Assembly (NCBI GenBank): GCA_947494715.1
Contig: CANLWG010000011.1
Span: 124,001-188,000, forward strand
Length of the DNA: 64,000 nt
Direction of reading: 5' to 3'
From: an uncultured Flavobacteriaceae bacterium
GTDB taxonomy: Bacteria > Bacteroidota > Bacteroidia > Flavobacteriales > Flavobacteriaceae
Of this stretch, positions 43,558 through 52,026 are shown in pieces. The notes under the pieces are model-generated. The model saw only the letters and a list, made by a program, of their open reading frames with translations. It searched no databases and had not been told where the DNA came from. Within the stretch, counting starts at the first letter, position 1, and every line of letters begins with the position of its first letter. A program made the position numbers and the translations under genes.

Positions 43558-45312
43558 TCAGAGAATCAAACTTTTATCCACTAACCCCAAACCGTCATCG
43601 ATCAAATGACCTACTTTGGGGTCGTTTTGTTTTATACCTTCCAAATGTACCAAGATTTCTTGGGCAAATGCCGTGTCACCATTGGTTTTGGCCAATTCAT
43701 AAAGTTCCACGGACAATAGCCAGTCTTCGGGATAATTCTCCCTAAGCTCCTTAAATACCTTGTTTCTGGAGATGGTCGTATTTTTGCCTTCCCTAAAATG
43801 ACAAATTTGTTCATAGTACTGTTCCAGTTTCCTGCGTTTGTTGGATATTTCGGGTCTTAGAGTAGTGGAGGAAATGGTATGCGTAATCAAGTCAAAACTT
43901 TCAAGGTCTGCAGGGCCATTAAAAGCCGATACGATTTCACTCCCTATTGCCATATTATATAGGTTTTCCTTGGATTCGAAAAGGATATTGCCCCTCTGCA
44001 TTACTGTACAATTTTCAAAGGTGATCAACAGTATTTTACCCTGAAGGTTTCTGGTTCCAGTGATAATTTTCCCCATAATCTTTAAATTCCCCTCAAATTC
44101 CAAGGAAACTTTCTCACCTTCAAATATGTTATAGGCCTTGAGGTCTCTAGGACTCATATCTTCAATCGCCAGGTTAATGCCCTTCAGCCTACCGATAGGT
44201 GTGCCGAAACCATTGGGGTGATTTAATACATCGTGTCCCACCAATTCCTTTTCTCGATAGGACAGCGCAGTTTTTCCATGGGTCTGTAGGTACACGGGTT
44301 TACCTTCATGAGCGATGACCTCAACAAAATTGCCAGAAATCTGTAGGCCCGTGCTGAGCTCCACGGTTCCCAGTTCTTTGGAGTCGATCAATTTTTGAAT
44401 GCCTTTCAGCCCTCCTGTACGTAATGCCATGGTGTTTGCAAATTCTTCCAAGACTTGGCTCAAATAAGCAAAATCCGGGGTAACGAAAAGTTGAGGTTGA
44501 GGTTGGGTAATGTCAAACGAGGTATGTGCCGCCTCAATGGAATATGGGATTTTCTTCACCCTATCGGTCAGGCACCATGTACTCTCACCAATGGAGGAAA
44601 GTAATCCTGCACCATAAATCTTGGGATTATCCACGGTTCCGATAAGTCCGTACTCCACGGTCCACCAGTGCAGATTTCGTATTAAGGCCATTTCGCTGGG
44701 TTCGCCCATATTTTGCTGCAATTGTGCAATATGACTTTCGGCTGCATCAATATCGCTTTTTGATGTTCCTAATGCTTCTTTAATAATGGAAAGATGCCGT
44801 ACGGCCTCATATAATTCAAAATCCTTGGCACTGGAAATGGCCTTGCAGCCAATTTCCCCGAACCGGCGCAGATATTCCGCATATTCGGGATTGGCAATGA
44901 TAGGAGCATGACCGGCTCCTTCATGGATGATGTCCGGGGCCGGGGTATATTCAATATGTTCCAATTGCCTAATATCCGATGCAATTACTAATACGTTGTA
45001 GGCCTGGAATTCCATAAATGCCGATGGAGGAATAAATCCATCGACTGCCACAGCGGCCCAACCGAGATCTTTTAAGATTCGGTTCATACCGTACATATTG
45101 GGAATGTGGTCTATGGATATTCCGGTTTTTTTGAGTCCGTCTACATAGGATGTATGGGCAACTTGGCTTAGGTAATCCACATTTTTTCGCATCACATATC
45201 GCCATACTGCCTGATCTATGGCTGTATAATCCTCATAATTCTGAGGTTTTATATACTGCTTTAAATGCTTGGGCAGCTTATCCAGTATGGAATTGCTTTC
45301 ATAGGCCATCAC
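43558..45312 (-). CDS. phhA: Phenylalanine 4-monooxygenase, C-terminally extended
   Basis: 584 residues. The aromatic amino acid hydroxylase domain fills about 1-330: iron ligands His130 and His135 in 'PDIIHEGAGHAPI' and Glu near 217 in 'WWTVEYGLIG'. It turns phenylalanine into tyrosine with tetrahydropterin. The C-terminal ~250 residues are not part of the catalytic core; the beta-rich stretch 'EGEKVSLEFEGNLKIMGKIITG' is followed by a helical end. This long form is common in Bacteroidota. There is no ACT domain. The CE15 gene follows immediately on the same strand. Confidence 0.93.
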   Translation of the reverse strand: MMAYESNSILDKLPKHLKQYIKPQNYEDYTAIDQAVWRYVMRKNVDYLSQVAHTSYVDGLKKTGISIDHIPNMYGMNRILKDLGWAAVAVDGFIPPSAFMEFQAYNVLVIASDIRQLEHIEYTPAPDIIHEGAGHAPIIANPEYAEYLRRFGEIGCKAISSAKDFELYEAVRHLSIIKEALGTSKSDIDAAESHIAQLQQNMGEPSEMALIRNLHWWTVEYGLIGTVDNPKIYGAGLLSSIGESTWCLTDRVKKIPYSIEAAHTSFDITQPQPQLFVTPDFAYLSQVLEEFANTMALRTGGLKGIQKLIDSKELGTVELSTGLQISGNFVEVIAHEGKPVYLQTHGKTALSYREKELVGHDVLNHPNGFGTPIGRLKGINLAIEDMSPRDLKAYNIFEGEKVSLEFEGNLKIMGKIITGTRNLQGKILLITFENCTVMQRGNILFESKENLYNMAIGSEIVSAFNGPADLESFDLITHTISSTTLRPEISNKRRKLEQYYEQICHFREGKNTTISRNKVFKELRENYPEDWLLSVELYELAKTNGDTAFAQEILVHLEGIKQNDPKVGHLIDDGLGLVDKSLIL

Positions 45313-45332
45313 AACAAATCTATTTTCCTTAA

Positions 45333-45494
45333 GAGACTGTTTTGAAATGTGTCAATTATTTTCTTATGGCCCTTATTTGCGCCCTACTTCGTTAAAATTT
45401 TAGATCGGAGCTAAGGCTATGCTCAAAAATTTTGTCTCGTTTGGCATCAAAAATGGCCTATAACAATTCTAATCACACATTTCAAAACAGTCTC
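45333..45494. mobile_element. 162-bp MITE with 20-bp terminal inverted repeats
   Basis: Perfect 20-bp inverted ends: gagactgttttgaaatgtgt (45333-45352) and its reverse complement (45475-45494), flanked by a TAA direct repeat on both sides (45330-45332 and 45495-45497). There is no open frame inside. A 3-bp TNA-type target duplication fits IS5-group insertion sequences, so it is probably a non-autonomous derivative. It lies upstream of phhA and could carry its promoter. Confidence 0.8.
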
Positions 45495-45544
45495 TAAAGT
45501 TACAAAATAGGCAAGTCAACTTTTTGGAATCCAAAATTTTTGAT

Positions 45545-45576
45545 AAAAAAAATCCCCTCTCACTAGGAGAAGGGAT
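45545..45576 (-). terminator. Terminator of the DUF4136 gene
   Basis: A 10-bp stem with one mismatch (45552-45561 with 45567-45576), followed on the minus strand by seven or more U. It lies 17 bp after the stop of the DUF4136 gene. Confidence 0.85.
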
Positions 45577-45592
45577 GTTTAGGGGAAGCGTA

Positions 45593-46165
45593 TTAATTTA
45601 CGGCGACCGCATCGGGCGGATATTGTTGTAATATTTCGGATACAAATTCCTTGATGCGCTCTTCTTTCTTATTGATATCCTTAATGTTGTTTAAGTTTCC
45701 AACACCTTTGCCTTGCCATACTAGTTCTCTGGTACCTGCGTCGATAAGATCTATATAGAGCGAGCCTTCCGTTCGTGTGCTTACTTGGCTACCGCCCCAA
45801 CCGGCTCCTGGCCCCCATAACCATGGATTCCAGCCCCAGCCCCAACCCCAGGCGCCCCAGCCCCAGTTGTTGTTGTAGACATCTACCTCCTCTTTTTCCT
45901 TGGTAAAAATGCTTACCAATAAATCAGGTTTGCCCGATTTTACGAATCCTCGATTGTTCATTTCATCCTGAATCGCCTTGAGGATGCGCTTTTTGTCCAA
46001 ATCGGATATCTGTGCCTGATCTATCCCGGTTTTATAGAATGCATAGGATTTGTAATCGTTAAAATCTGTTTCCTGATCATAATCGGACAAAACTTGGACC
46101 GAAGAACAGGAACTTAAGAATAACAATACAAATAGCGGGATTGCAAATGTTTTAACTTTTTTCAT
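45593..46165 (-). CDS. DUF4136 lipoprotein with Trp/Gly-rich tract
   Basis: 190 residues. Lipobox 'LLFLSSC' (Cys20) and a DUF4136 domain ('DYDQETDFNDYKSYAFYKTG', 'LDKKRILKAIQDEMNNRGF', 'KPDLLVSIFTKEKEEV'). In the middle is a striking W-G-W-G tract (about 100-125) containing many tryptophans. DUF4136 proteins are outer-membrane-attached lipoproteins of unknown role. Single gene with its own terminator. Confidence 0.88.
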   Translation of the reverse strand: MKKVKTFAIPLFVLLFLSSCSSVQVLSDYDQETDFNDYKSYAFYKTGIDQAQISDLDKKRILKAIQDEMNNRGFVKSGKPDLLVSIFTKEKEEVDVYNNNWGWGAWGWGWGWNPWLWGPGAGWGGSQVSTRTEGSLYIDLIDAGTRELVWQGKGVGNLNNIKDINKKEERIKEFVSEILQQYPPDAVAVN

Positions 46166-46245
46166 AACAAAGATTTTTAATTATTCCAAACTGAGGCTAT
46201 TGACTTTAAAATAATTCTCAAAAATCATGCCGAATATTGGCAAAA

Positions 46246-46551
<306 letters not shown>

Positions 46552-46612
46552 TTAACGAGAAGTAGACGTTTTTAACAATTATCTTTGTTATTGACCGTTT
46601 TAAAGCTGATTT

Positions 46613-46945
46613 ATGATTTTAGTCTTTAAACACCTTTTTTACAAAAACTATGTAGGGCTCTCCCTTTGGCCTTTTATCTTTTTAAAGCACAATGGCCTTA
46701 AAAAGGATACTGTGCTTATAAATCATGAGAAAATACATTTGAGGCAGCAACTTGAACTATTGATCTTACCCTTTTATATCTTTTATATCCTTGAATGGCT
46801 GTTAAGGACCGTACTGTATTTGAATACGTATAGGGCCTATCAGAATATGAGTTTTGAGCGCGAAGCGTATCACAATGAGAAAGACCTCAATTATCTGGAT
46901 CGCAGAAAGCCATTCAGTTTCATGAACTATCTTTTTCGTACATAA
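46613..46945 (+). CDS. Small membrane protein with HExxH motif
   Basis: 110 residues. A hydrophobic N-terminal stretch, then 'LINHEKIHLRQQLELL' with an HEKIH (HExxH) motif, a membrane helix (~45-66, 'ILPFYIFYILEWLLRTVLYL') and 'MSFEREAYHNEKDL', an E-x-x-A element where a third zinc ligand would be in gluzincins. The layout resembles a minimal M56/M48-like membrane protease, but no activity is known for it. A TATCTTTG -7 box lies at 46580-46587. Followed 9 bp on by a PLP enzyme gene. Confidence 0.78.
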   Translation: MILVFKHLFYKNYVGLSLWPFIFLKHNGLKKDTVLINHEKIHLRQQLELLILPFYIFYILEWLLRTVLYLNTYRAYQNMSFEREAYHNEKDLNYLDRRKPFSFMNYLFRT

Positions 46946-46954
46946 ACCTTTGGT

Positions 46955-47866
46955 GTGTTCGTGGAAAATCAACCAATACACCTTCCCCTCCTTACTAAAA
47001 ATAAAGTGACCCTCTTTGTCAAAAGGGAAGACCGTATCCATCCGCACATTTCGGGCAATAAATACAGAAAGTTGAAATACAACCTGATTAAAGCTAGGGA
47101 AGGTGGCTTCGATACTCTGCTCACCTTTGGTGGGGCTTACTCCAATCATATCGCCGCTACGGCCTATGCCGGGAAAGTACATGGGTTTAGTACCATTGGA
47201 ATTGTTCGGGGTGAGGAACTAGGACAAAAATGGAAGCTAAACCCCACCATTAAATTGGCCAAGGAGCATGGAATGCAATTTAAATTTGTCTCGAGGAATG
47301 TGTACAGAAATAAGGACAGTATCCTTTTTCACAGCCAATTGGAAAACGAATTTGGACCGCATTATTTGTTGCCGGAAGGAGGAACCAATGCATTGGCCAT
47401 AAAGGGTTGCGAAGAGATTTTGACTACTGATGACCACGATTTCGATGTACTTTGTTGTTCCGTTGGGACAGGAGGAACCTTGGCTGGAATTAGCAATGCA
47501 GCTCTTCCACATCAACAAATTTTAGGGTTTCCAGCATTAAAGGGCGATTTTTTACAGGAAGATATTCGTAAATTTGTGCGAAAGGAAAATTGGGTTTTGC
47601 AAACAGAGTATCATTTTGGAGGTTATGCTAAAGTATCCAAAATTCTTGTAGACTTTGTAAATGATTTTTATCGCCAGACTCAAATTCCCCTAGATCCGAT
47701 TTATACCGGAAAAATGATTTTTGGATTGTTGGACATGGTACGAAACAATGGCTTTGAACCAAAAACAAGAATTTTAGCCGTGCATACGGGTGGGTTGCAA
47801 GGTATAGACGGAATTAACCAAGTGCTAAAACAAAAAAACTTACCGTTGATCAATGTATACGATTAA
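46955..47866 (+). CDS. PLP-dependent deaminase (ACC deaminase/D-cysteine desulfhydrase family)
   Basis: 303 residues. Start taken as GTG at 46955; a second GTG two codons on is possible. Fold-type II PLP enzyme: 'KREDRIHPHISGNKYRKLKYNL' with the Schiff-base Lys, 'LTFGGAYSNHIAATAYAGK', 'LLPEGGTNALAIKG' and the phosphate loop 'CSVGTGGTLAG'. The family removes ammonia or sulfide from 1-aminocyclopropane-carboxylate or D-cysteine; D-cysteine desulfhydrase is the commoner activity in such chromosomal genes. Substrate not decidable here. Confidence 0.88.
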   Translation: MFVENQPIHLPLLTKNKVTLFVKREDRIHPHISGNKYRKLKYNLIKAREGGFDTLLTFGGAYSNHIAATAYAGKVHGFSTIGIVRGEELGQKWKLNPTIKLAKEHGMQFKFVSRNVYRNKDSILFHSQLENEFGPHYLLPEGGTNALAIKGCEEILTTDDHDFDVLCCSVGTGGTLAGISNAALPHQQILGFPALKGDFLQEDIRKFVRKENWVLQTEYHFGGYAKVSKILVDFVNDFYRQTQIPLDPIYTGKMIFGLLDMVRNNGFEPKTRILAVHTGGLQGIDGINQVLKQKNLPLINVYD

Positions 47867-47877
47867 ATTGGGATTAT

Positions 47878-48717
47878 ATGGTTAGAAAAGGGGTATGGAT
47901 CATTGTTTTAGTTGTTTTGTTTATCGGCTGTAAGGCCAAAAAGCGTGTTGCCTATGGAGATAGGCAAAAAGACAAGGGAAAAGAATCGGTCAAGATAAAA
48001 AAGACCCAGAAGGAAGATGATGGACTGTATCCTTTACCGGAGGATACCGGAAAGTTCGTTCGATTTGAAATTTCGTCCATCTCTGAGTACATCAGGACAT
48101 TTTCTGAAATTGCCCAATTTGAGATGAAAGCTTACGGAATACCCGCCAGTATCACTTTAGCGCAAGGACTTCTAGAAAGCGGTTTTGGTAGGGGCGAACT
48201 TGCAAAAAAGACCAATAATCACTTTGGGATCAAATGCCATACGGGCTGGAAAGGAGATTATGACTTTCATGATGATGATGAACGGGGCGAATGTTTTCGC
48301 AAATACAATCATCCCATGTATTCTTATCGGGATCACAGTATTTTTTTGGCGAACCGTTCACGCTATGCCTTTTTGTTCGATTTACCACCTAACGATTACA
48401 AGCGTTGGGCAAAAGGACTAAGACAAGCAGGCTATGCCACAGATAAACGCTATCCCCAAAAATTGATCCAATTGATCGAGCAACACAGGCTCCATAGGTT
48501 TGATAGGCCCATTGTTCGTCAGAGGAATAGGCAAAGAGAGGTAGTTGCCCTTCCAGAAAGGAATATCTACATAGTCAAAAAAGGGGATACCCTGTATTCC
48601 ATATCGCGAAGATACTTGGTCTCTGTAGACGAATTGAAGCAATGGAACGGTATTACCAATAATACCATTTCCATAGGTCAGGAGCTTTCCATAAAATCCA
48701 CACAAATCAACAAATAA
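47878..48717 (+). CDS. Glucosaminidase with LysM domain
   Basis: 279 residues. Lipobox-like 'VLFIGC', basic linker, glucosaminidase domain (GH73-type, ~70-205: '[33 protein letters not shown]', catalytic Glu in LLESGFG) and a C-terminal LysM (~230-275: '[28 protein letters not shown]'). It hydrolyses peptidoglycan glycan strands from the periplasmic or outer-membrane side. The stop overlaps the hemL ATG by one base (TAATG). Confidence 0.93.
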   Translation: MVRKGVWIIVLVVLFIGCKAKKRVAYGDRQKDKGKESVKIKKTQKEDDGLYPLPEDTGKFVRFEISSISEYIRTFSEIAQFEMKAYGIPASITLAQGLLESGFGRGELAKKTNNHFGIKCHTGWKGDYDFHDDDERGECFRKYNHPMYSYRDHSIFLANRSRYAFLFDLPPNDYKRWAKGLRQAGYATDKRYPQKLIQLIEQHRLHRFDRPIVRQRNRQREVVALPERNIYIVKKGDTLYSISRRYLVSVDELKQWNGITNNTISIGQELSIKSTQINK

Positions 48718-49997
48718 TGCTGTATCAAAGGAGTAGTGCCTTGTTCGCAGAGGCCAAAAAGTATATTCCCGGAGGGGTAAACTCGCCTGTACGTGCCTTT
48801 AAAGCTGTAGGAGGAGATCCTATTTTCGTAAAGGAAGCCAAAGGGGCTTATTTGTATGATGAGGATGGGAATAGGCTTATCGATTACATTGCCTCCTGGG
48901 GTCCATTGATTTTGGGGCATGCTTACGCTCCAGTGGTCAACGCAGTAATCGATAAGGCAAAAAAAGGGACTTCCTTCGGGATGCCTACGGAAATAGAAAC
49001 CGAGCTGGCCAAATTGGCGGTATCCATGGTGCCGAATATCGATAAGATTCGTTTTGTAAATAGTGGTACCGAAGCATGTATGAGCGCCATTCGCTTGGCA
49101 CGAGGATATACCGGTAGGGACAAGATCATCAAATTTGCAGGTTGCTATCATGGGCATTCGGATTCTTTTTTGATTCAGGCCGGTAGTGGGGCGGTTACCT
49201 TTGGTTCGCCAAACAGTCCCGGGGTAACCCAAGGTACGGCCAAGGACACCCTATTGGCCCCATACAACGATTTGGAAAGTGTAAAGGCATTGGCCCAGGC
49301 AAATAAAGGTGAAATCGCTGCGATTATCATTGAGCCTGTGGCAGGTAATATGGGCTGTATCGTACCCCAAGAGGGTTTTTTGGAAGGTCTTCGGGAACTG
49401 TGTAACCGAGAAGGTATACTATTGTTGTTTGATGAGGTCATGACTGGATTCCGTTTGGCCAAAGGAGGGGCTCAGGAAGCCCTGGGTATCAATGCGGATA
49501 TGGTGATGTTCGGAAAGGTTATTGGGGGTGGGCTCCCCGTTGGGGCTTTTGCCGCCCGCGAAGAAATTATGGCACATCTGGCACCGGAGGGACCTGTATA
49601 TCAGGCGGGAACCCTAAGCGGAAACCCCCTGGCCATGAGTGCGGGGCTGGCCATGCTTACCCAACTCAAGAACCATCCAGAAGTTTTTGAAAGTCTAGCG
49701 GACAAGACGGAACATTTACATGAAGGATTTGATAATGTGCTACGCAAAAAAGGGGTTCCCTATCAAATCAACCGTTTTGGAAGTATGATTTCGGTACATT
49801 TTACCGATACACTGGTAATGGATTTTGAGACTTCGGCCAAGGGAAACAACGAGAAGTTTAAAAAGTACTTCCATGGGATGTTGGAAAAAGGGATTTACTT
49901 ACCGCCCAGTGCCTTTGAGAGCTATTTTTTAAACGATGCCTTGAGCTATGGTGATTTGGACGAGACCATTGCCGCCCTGGATGCTTTGGAGCTATAA
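48717..49997 (+). CDS. hemL: Glutamate-1-semialdehyde 2,1-aminomutase
   Basis: 426 residues. PLP class-III aminotransferase fold with '[11 protein letters not shown]', '[25 protein letters not shown]', '[11 protein letters not shown]' and the active-site lysine in '[15 protein letters not shown]'. It makes 5-aminolevulinate for heme biosynthesis by the C5 route. Translationally coupled to the glucosaminidase gene. Complete. Confidence 0.97.
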   Translation: MLYQRSSALFAEAKKYIPGGVNSPVRAFKAVGGDPIFVKEAKGAYLYDEDGNRLIDYIASWGPLILGHAYAPVVNAVIDKAKKGTSFGMPTEIETELAKLAVSMVPNIDKIRFVNSGTEACMSAIRLARGYTGRDKIIKFAGCYHGHSDSFLIQAGSGAVTFGSPNSPGVTQGTAKDTLLAPYNDLESVKALAQANKGEIAAIIIEPVAGNMGCIVPQEGFLEGLRELCNREGILLLFDEVMTGFRLAKGGAQEALGINADMVMFGKVIGGGLPVGAFAAREEIMAHLAPEGPVYQAGTLSGNPLAMSAGLAMLTQLKNHPEVFESLADKTEHLHEGFDNVLRKKGVPYQINRFGSMISVHFTDTLVMDFETSAKGNNEKFKKYFHGMLEKGIYLPPSAFESYFLNDALSYGDLDETIAALDALEL

Positions 49998-50024
49998 AAA
50001 GTAATTTACTACCTGATGTTATAG

Positions 50025-50153
50025 GGAATGCCTAAAAACCCCTACCATCCGTCATTACGAACGAAGTGAAGTAATCCGTTTATTTCTTCCCAAAAAGCTA
50101 CAGATTTCTTCGTACCTCGCAATAATGCAAAATTTAGGGTTTTTAGGCATTCC
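50025..50153. repeat. 129-bp palindromic repeat element
   Basis: Perfect 17-bp inverted ends (ggaatgcctaaaaaccc at 50025-50041, complement at 50137-50153) enclose a second, imperfect pair (tcattacgaacgaagtgaag against ttcttcgtacctcgcaataa). The whole can fold into one long hairpin. The TCATTACGAACGAAGTGAAG motif is one I associate with interspersed repeats in flavobacterial genomes. It lies between convergent hemL and the Spy-like gene and may end both transcripts. Confidence 0.72.
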
Positions 50154-50175
50154 TTATGTCGGAAGACGAAGTCCG

Positions 50176-50622
50176 CTATCGTTTACCTCTTTTGCCCTCG
50201 CGCCTCTCCTTTCCACGATGCTTTCTTTTGTGAAAGTGCAATTTCTCCCATTTTTCATATTGATCCGGGGAAAGTATTGCTTTCATTTCGGCCTTGTGGG
50301 CAATCTGATTGTCCAAACGTTCCAATTGTAGTGCGTAGTGTTCCTCTGAAGTCGGTTTTTTGGATTCTCCGCTTTCTTTCTTTGCCTTGCGTTCTTCCAT
50401 TTTGGCCTTGCGCAGCTTGGCGTTCTCCAAGCTTAATACTTGAACTTGCTTTTGTTGCGTTTCACTGAGGTCCAAGGCCAAGGTCATTTTTTTCGTGTGT
50501 AGGGTGGCCACTTGTTCCGGACTCAGATCCTTCATGGCCTCTCTGTGATGATTTTTTCGCCCTTCCTGTGCCATAACAGTCGCTCCTGCCAATAGCATTG
50601 CTAATACTAATTTTTTTTTCAT
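50176..50622 (-). CDS. Spy/CpxP-like periplasmic protein
   Basis: 148 residues from the ATG at 50622, which begins a Sec signal (MKKKLVLAMLLAGATVMAQ); the in-frame ATG at 50760 adds 46 unlikely residues. The mature part is helical and very rich in Lys, Glu and Arg, with two LSPEQ/LSPDQ elements ('MKDLSPEQVATLHTKKM', 'AILSPDQYEKWEKLH') typical of Spy/LTXXQ-related proteins. It may act as a periplasmic chaperone or stress sensor. Basic C-terminus. Confidence 0.83.
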   Translation of the reverse strand: MKKKLVLAMLLAGATVMAQEGRKNHHREAMKDLSPEQVATLHTKKMTLALDLSETQQKQVQVLSLENAKLRKAKMEERKAKKESGESKKPTSEEHYALQLERLDNQIAHKAEMKAILSPDQYEKWEKLHFHKRKHRGKERREGKRGKR

Positions 50623-50731
50623 GTCTTTATATTTTATGATTTTCAGAAGTAGGACTTGGAGATTACGAAGAGGTTTAATTATGGTAGGGAAGTTTGTGAT
50701 GTTTTTAACGAAGCATGATACGCGAATACAT

Positions 50732-50763
50732 AAAAAGAAAAAGGTGCGGATAAAATCCACACC
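50732..50763 (-). terminator. Terminator of the 58-residue membrane protein gene
   Basis: On the minus strand GGTGTGGA / TCCGCACC (8 pairs, one G-U) with a 5-nt loop is followed by a U-rich run of 11. It lies 30 bp after the small gene and ends transcription before the Spy-like gene. Confidence 0.85.
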
Positions 50764-50792
50764 TTCGGTTATAACATATTGATTTTGGTTGG

Positions 50793-50969
50793 TTATTTCT
50801 TAGTATCTTCAAATAACTTGGTCTGAAGTGTATAATTTTCCGTATCGGTCTTAGCTAATTCTGCAGACTCTTTTTGATTTTGAAAATCTTCCGGCTCGGA
50901 AATGTAATAAATGGCTGCAGAGGCCATAAAACAGCCGAAATAAAGTAAACTTTTAATTTTGGGGGACAT
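50793..50969 (-). CDS. 58-residue single-pass membrane protein
   Basis: A short open frame starting MSPKIKSLLYFGCF and ending LFEDTKK. Residues 6-23 form one membrane helix; the C-terminal 35 residues are polar and acidic. The gene is followed by a good terminator, which supports its being real. No recognised family. It lies upstream of, and on the same strand as, the Spy-like gene but is separated from it by the terminator. Confidence 0.6.
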   Translation of the reverse strand: MSPKIKSLLYFGCFMASAAIYYISEPEDFQNQKESAELAKTDTENYTLQTKLFEDTKK

Positions 50970-51568
50970 AATTATTGATTTTTTTGATTATTTCTCTAAG
51001 ATAGACCAAGGAAATCCCCAAAAAGAACCAATGTTGTGAAATGCATAACTTGATGGGGTGAACGAGTCAAATTCTGTGGTTGCCGTTACTGTCACTTTTC
51101 GATTGTCCCATTACTATTCATAAAATCGGATTTTTAGGTCTTTTGGTGGATAGGGAACCAAAAAGACTTAAAGTTTTCATAAAAGCGTAACACTTTGAAT
51201 TTAGAGTAGTCTTATAGACAGAGAATCTTCATTTTAGAGTTAATTTGAATTAGTCAAAAAAGGGCTGGCCTTACAGCCGGCCCCTTTTTTCCGGAATTGA
51301 CCGAAACATAATGCTGACTTAAATGAAGGACTTGGAAATTAACAAAAAAATAACGCAAAAGTGGATGAGTTCCATTTAGCAAAAATTGGGATATAAAATT
51401 GATAAGTACGTAAAAAAAACTAAGTTAAAGTATCGGGTTGGCAAAGAAGAGGCCTTTACGTTGACAACCCTATTTCTAGACATTTTTTGGAAATCCGTCC
51501 AGAGCTCAAAAGAGGCAATAATTGGTTTTTATCGCGTTATATCCTTTCATACAATTAACCATATCGTT
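50970..51568. other. 599-bp region without an obvious protein gene
   Basis: AT-rich region between the divergent small membrane protein gene and the repeat protein gene at 51569. It holds a strong symmetric terminator hairpin (51256-51289) with no protein gene clearly ending at it, so a small RNA may be encoded before it. An in-frame ATG at 51386 would extend the repeat protein by 61 residues but adds a poor sequence before a clear signal peptide. Confidence 0.4.
51256..51289. terminator. Bidirectional terminator hairpin
   Basis: AAAAAA-GGGCTGGC-CTTACA-GCCGGCCC-CTTTTTT: an 8-bp GC-rich stem (one mismatch or wobble) with A and T runs on both sides, so it can work in either direction. No protein gene ends next to it. 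Confidence 0.75.
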
Positions 51569-51967
51569 ATGAATTTTAAAAGAGTAACCTTAAGTATCGC
51601 AGTTGGTCTATTATTTGCCAATGGAATATTGGCTCACCGACCAGAAAAAGAATTTGACATTAATAGCATCACCTATATTGAGGAGGAAATCCAAGTTGAA
51701 CTTGGTTTTGACACAGCGGATTATTTGCCTGAAGGCTTTGATCCGTATACCGTATATTTTGATTTGAATTCCGTTTCCTATATGGAAGAAGAGGAACTTC
51801 CACAGCTTGAGGACCTAAAGATTTACCTTCCTGCTGATTTTGATGCCTATGCCGACCCTGGTTCTGTAGACGGAATCAATTATATGGATTCCAGTGACGA
51901 CATTGAAATGGATTTTGATACGGCGGAATACCTGCCTGAATCTTTTGACGTTTACCAGAGAAAGTAA
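51569..51967 (+). CDS. Secreted protein with three 35-residue repeats
   Basis: 132 residues from the ATG at 51569, which starts a signal peptide (MNFKRVTLSIAVGLLFANGILA). The mature part is made of three units with a period of 35: INSITYIE (31), LNSVSYME (66), DGINYMDS (101), each followed about 16-17 residues later by a variant of FDTAxYLPExFDxY (47, ~82, 116). It is very acidic. I do not know a named family or function; similar YLPE-FD repeats appear to be Bacteroidota-specific (recollection, not searched). Own terminator downstream. Confidence 0.75.
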   Translation: MNFKRVTLSIAVGLLFANGILAHRPEKEFDINSITYIEEEIQVELGFDTADYLPEGFDPYTVYFDLNSVSYMEEEELPQLEDLKIYLPADFDAYADPGSVDGINYMDSSDDIEMDFDTAEYLPESFDVYQRK

Positions 51968-51992
51968 GAATACATTAAAAATAGATGAACTG

Positions 51993-52026
51993 GCCCTGAG
52001 CAATTTGTTCAGGGCTTTCTTTTTTT
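51993..52026 (+). terminator. Terminator of the repeat-protein gene
   Basis: GCCCTGA (51993-51999), 9-nt loop, TCAGGGC (52009-52015), then a T-rich run. It also covers the end of the convergent symporter gene. Confidence 0.88.
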
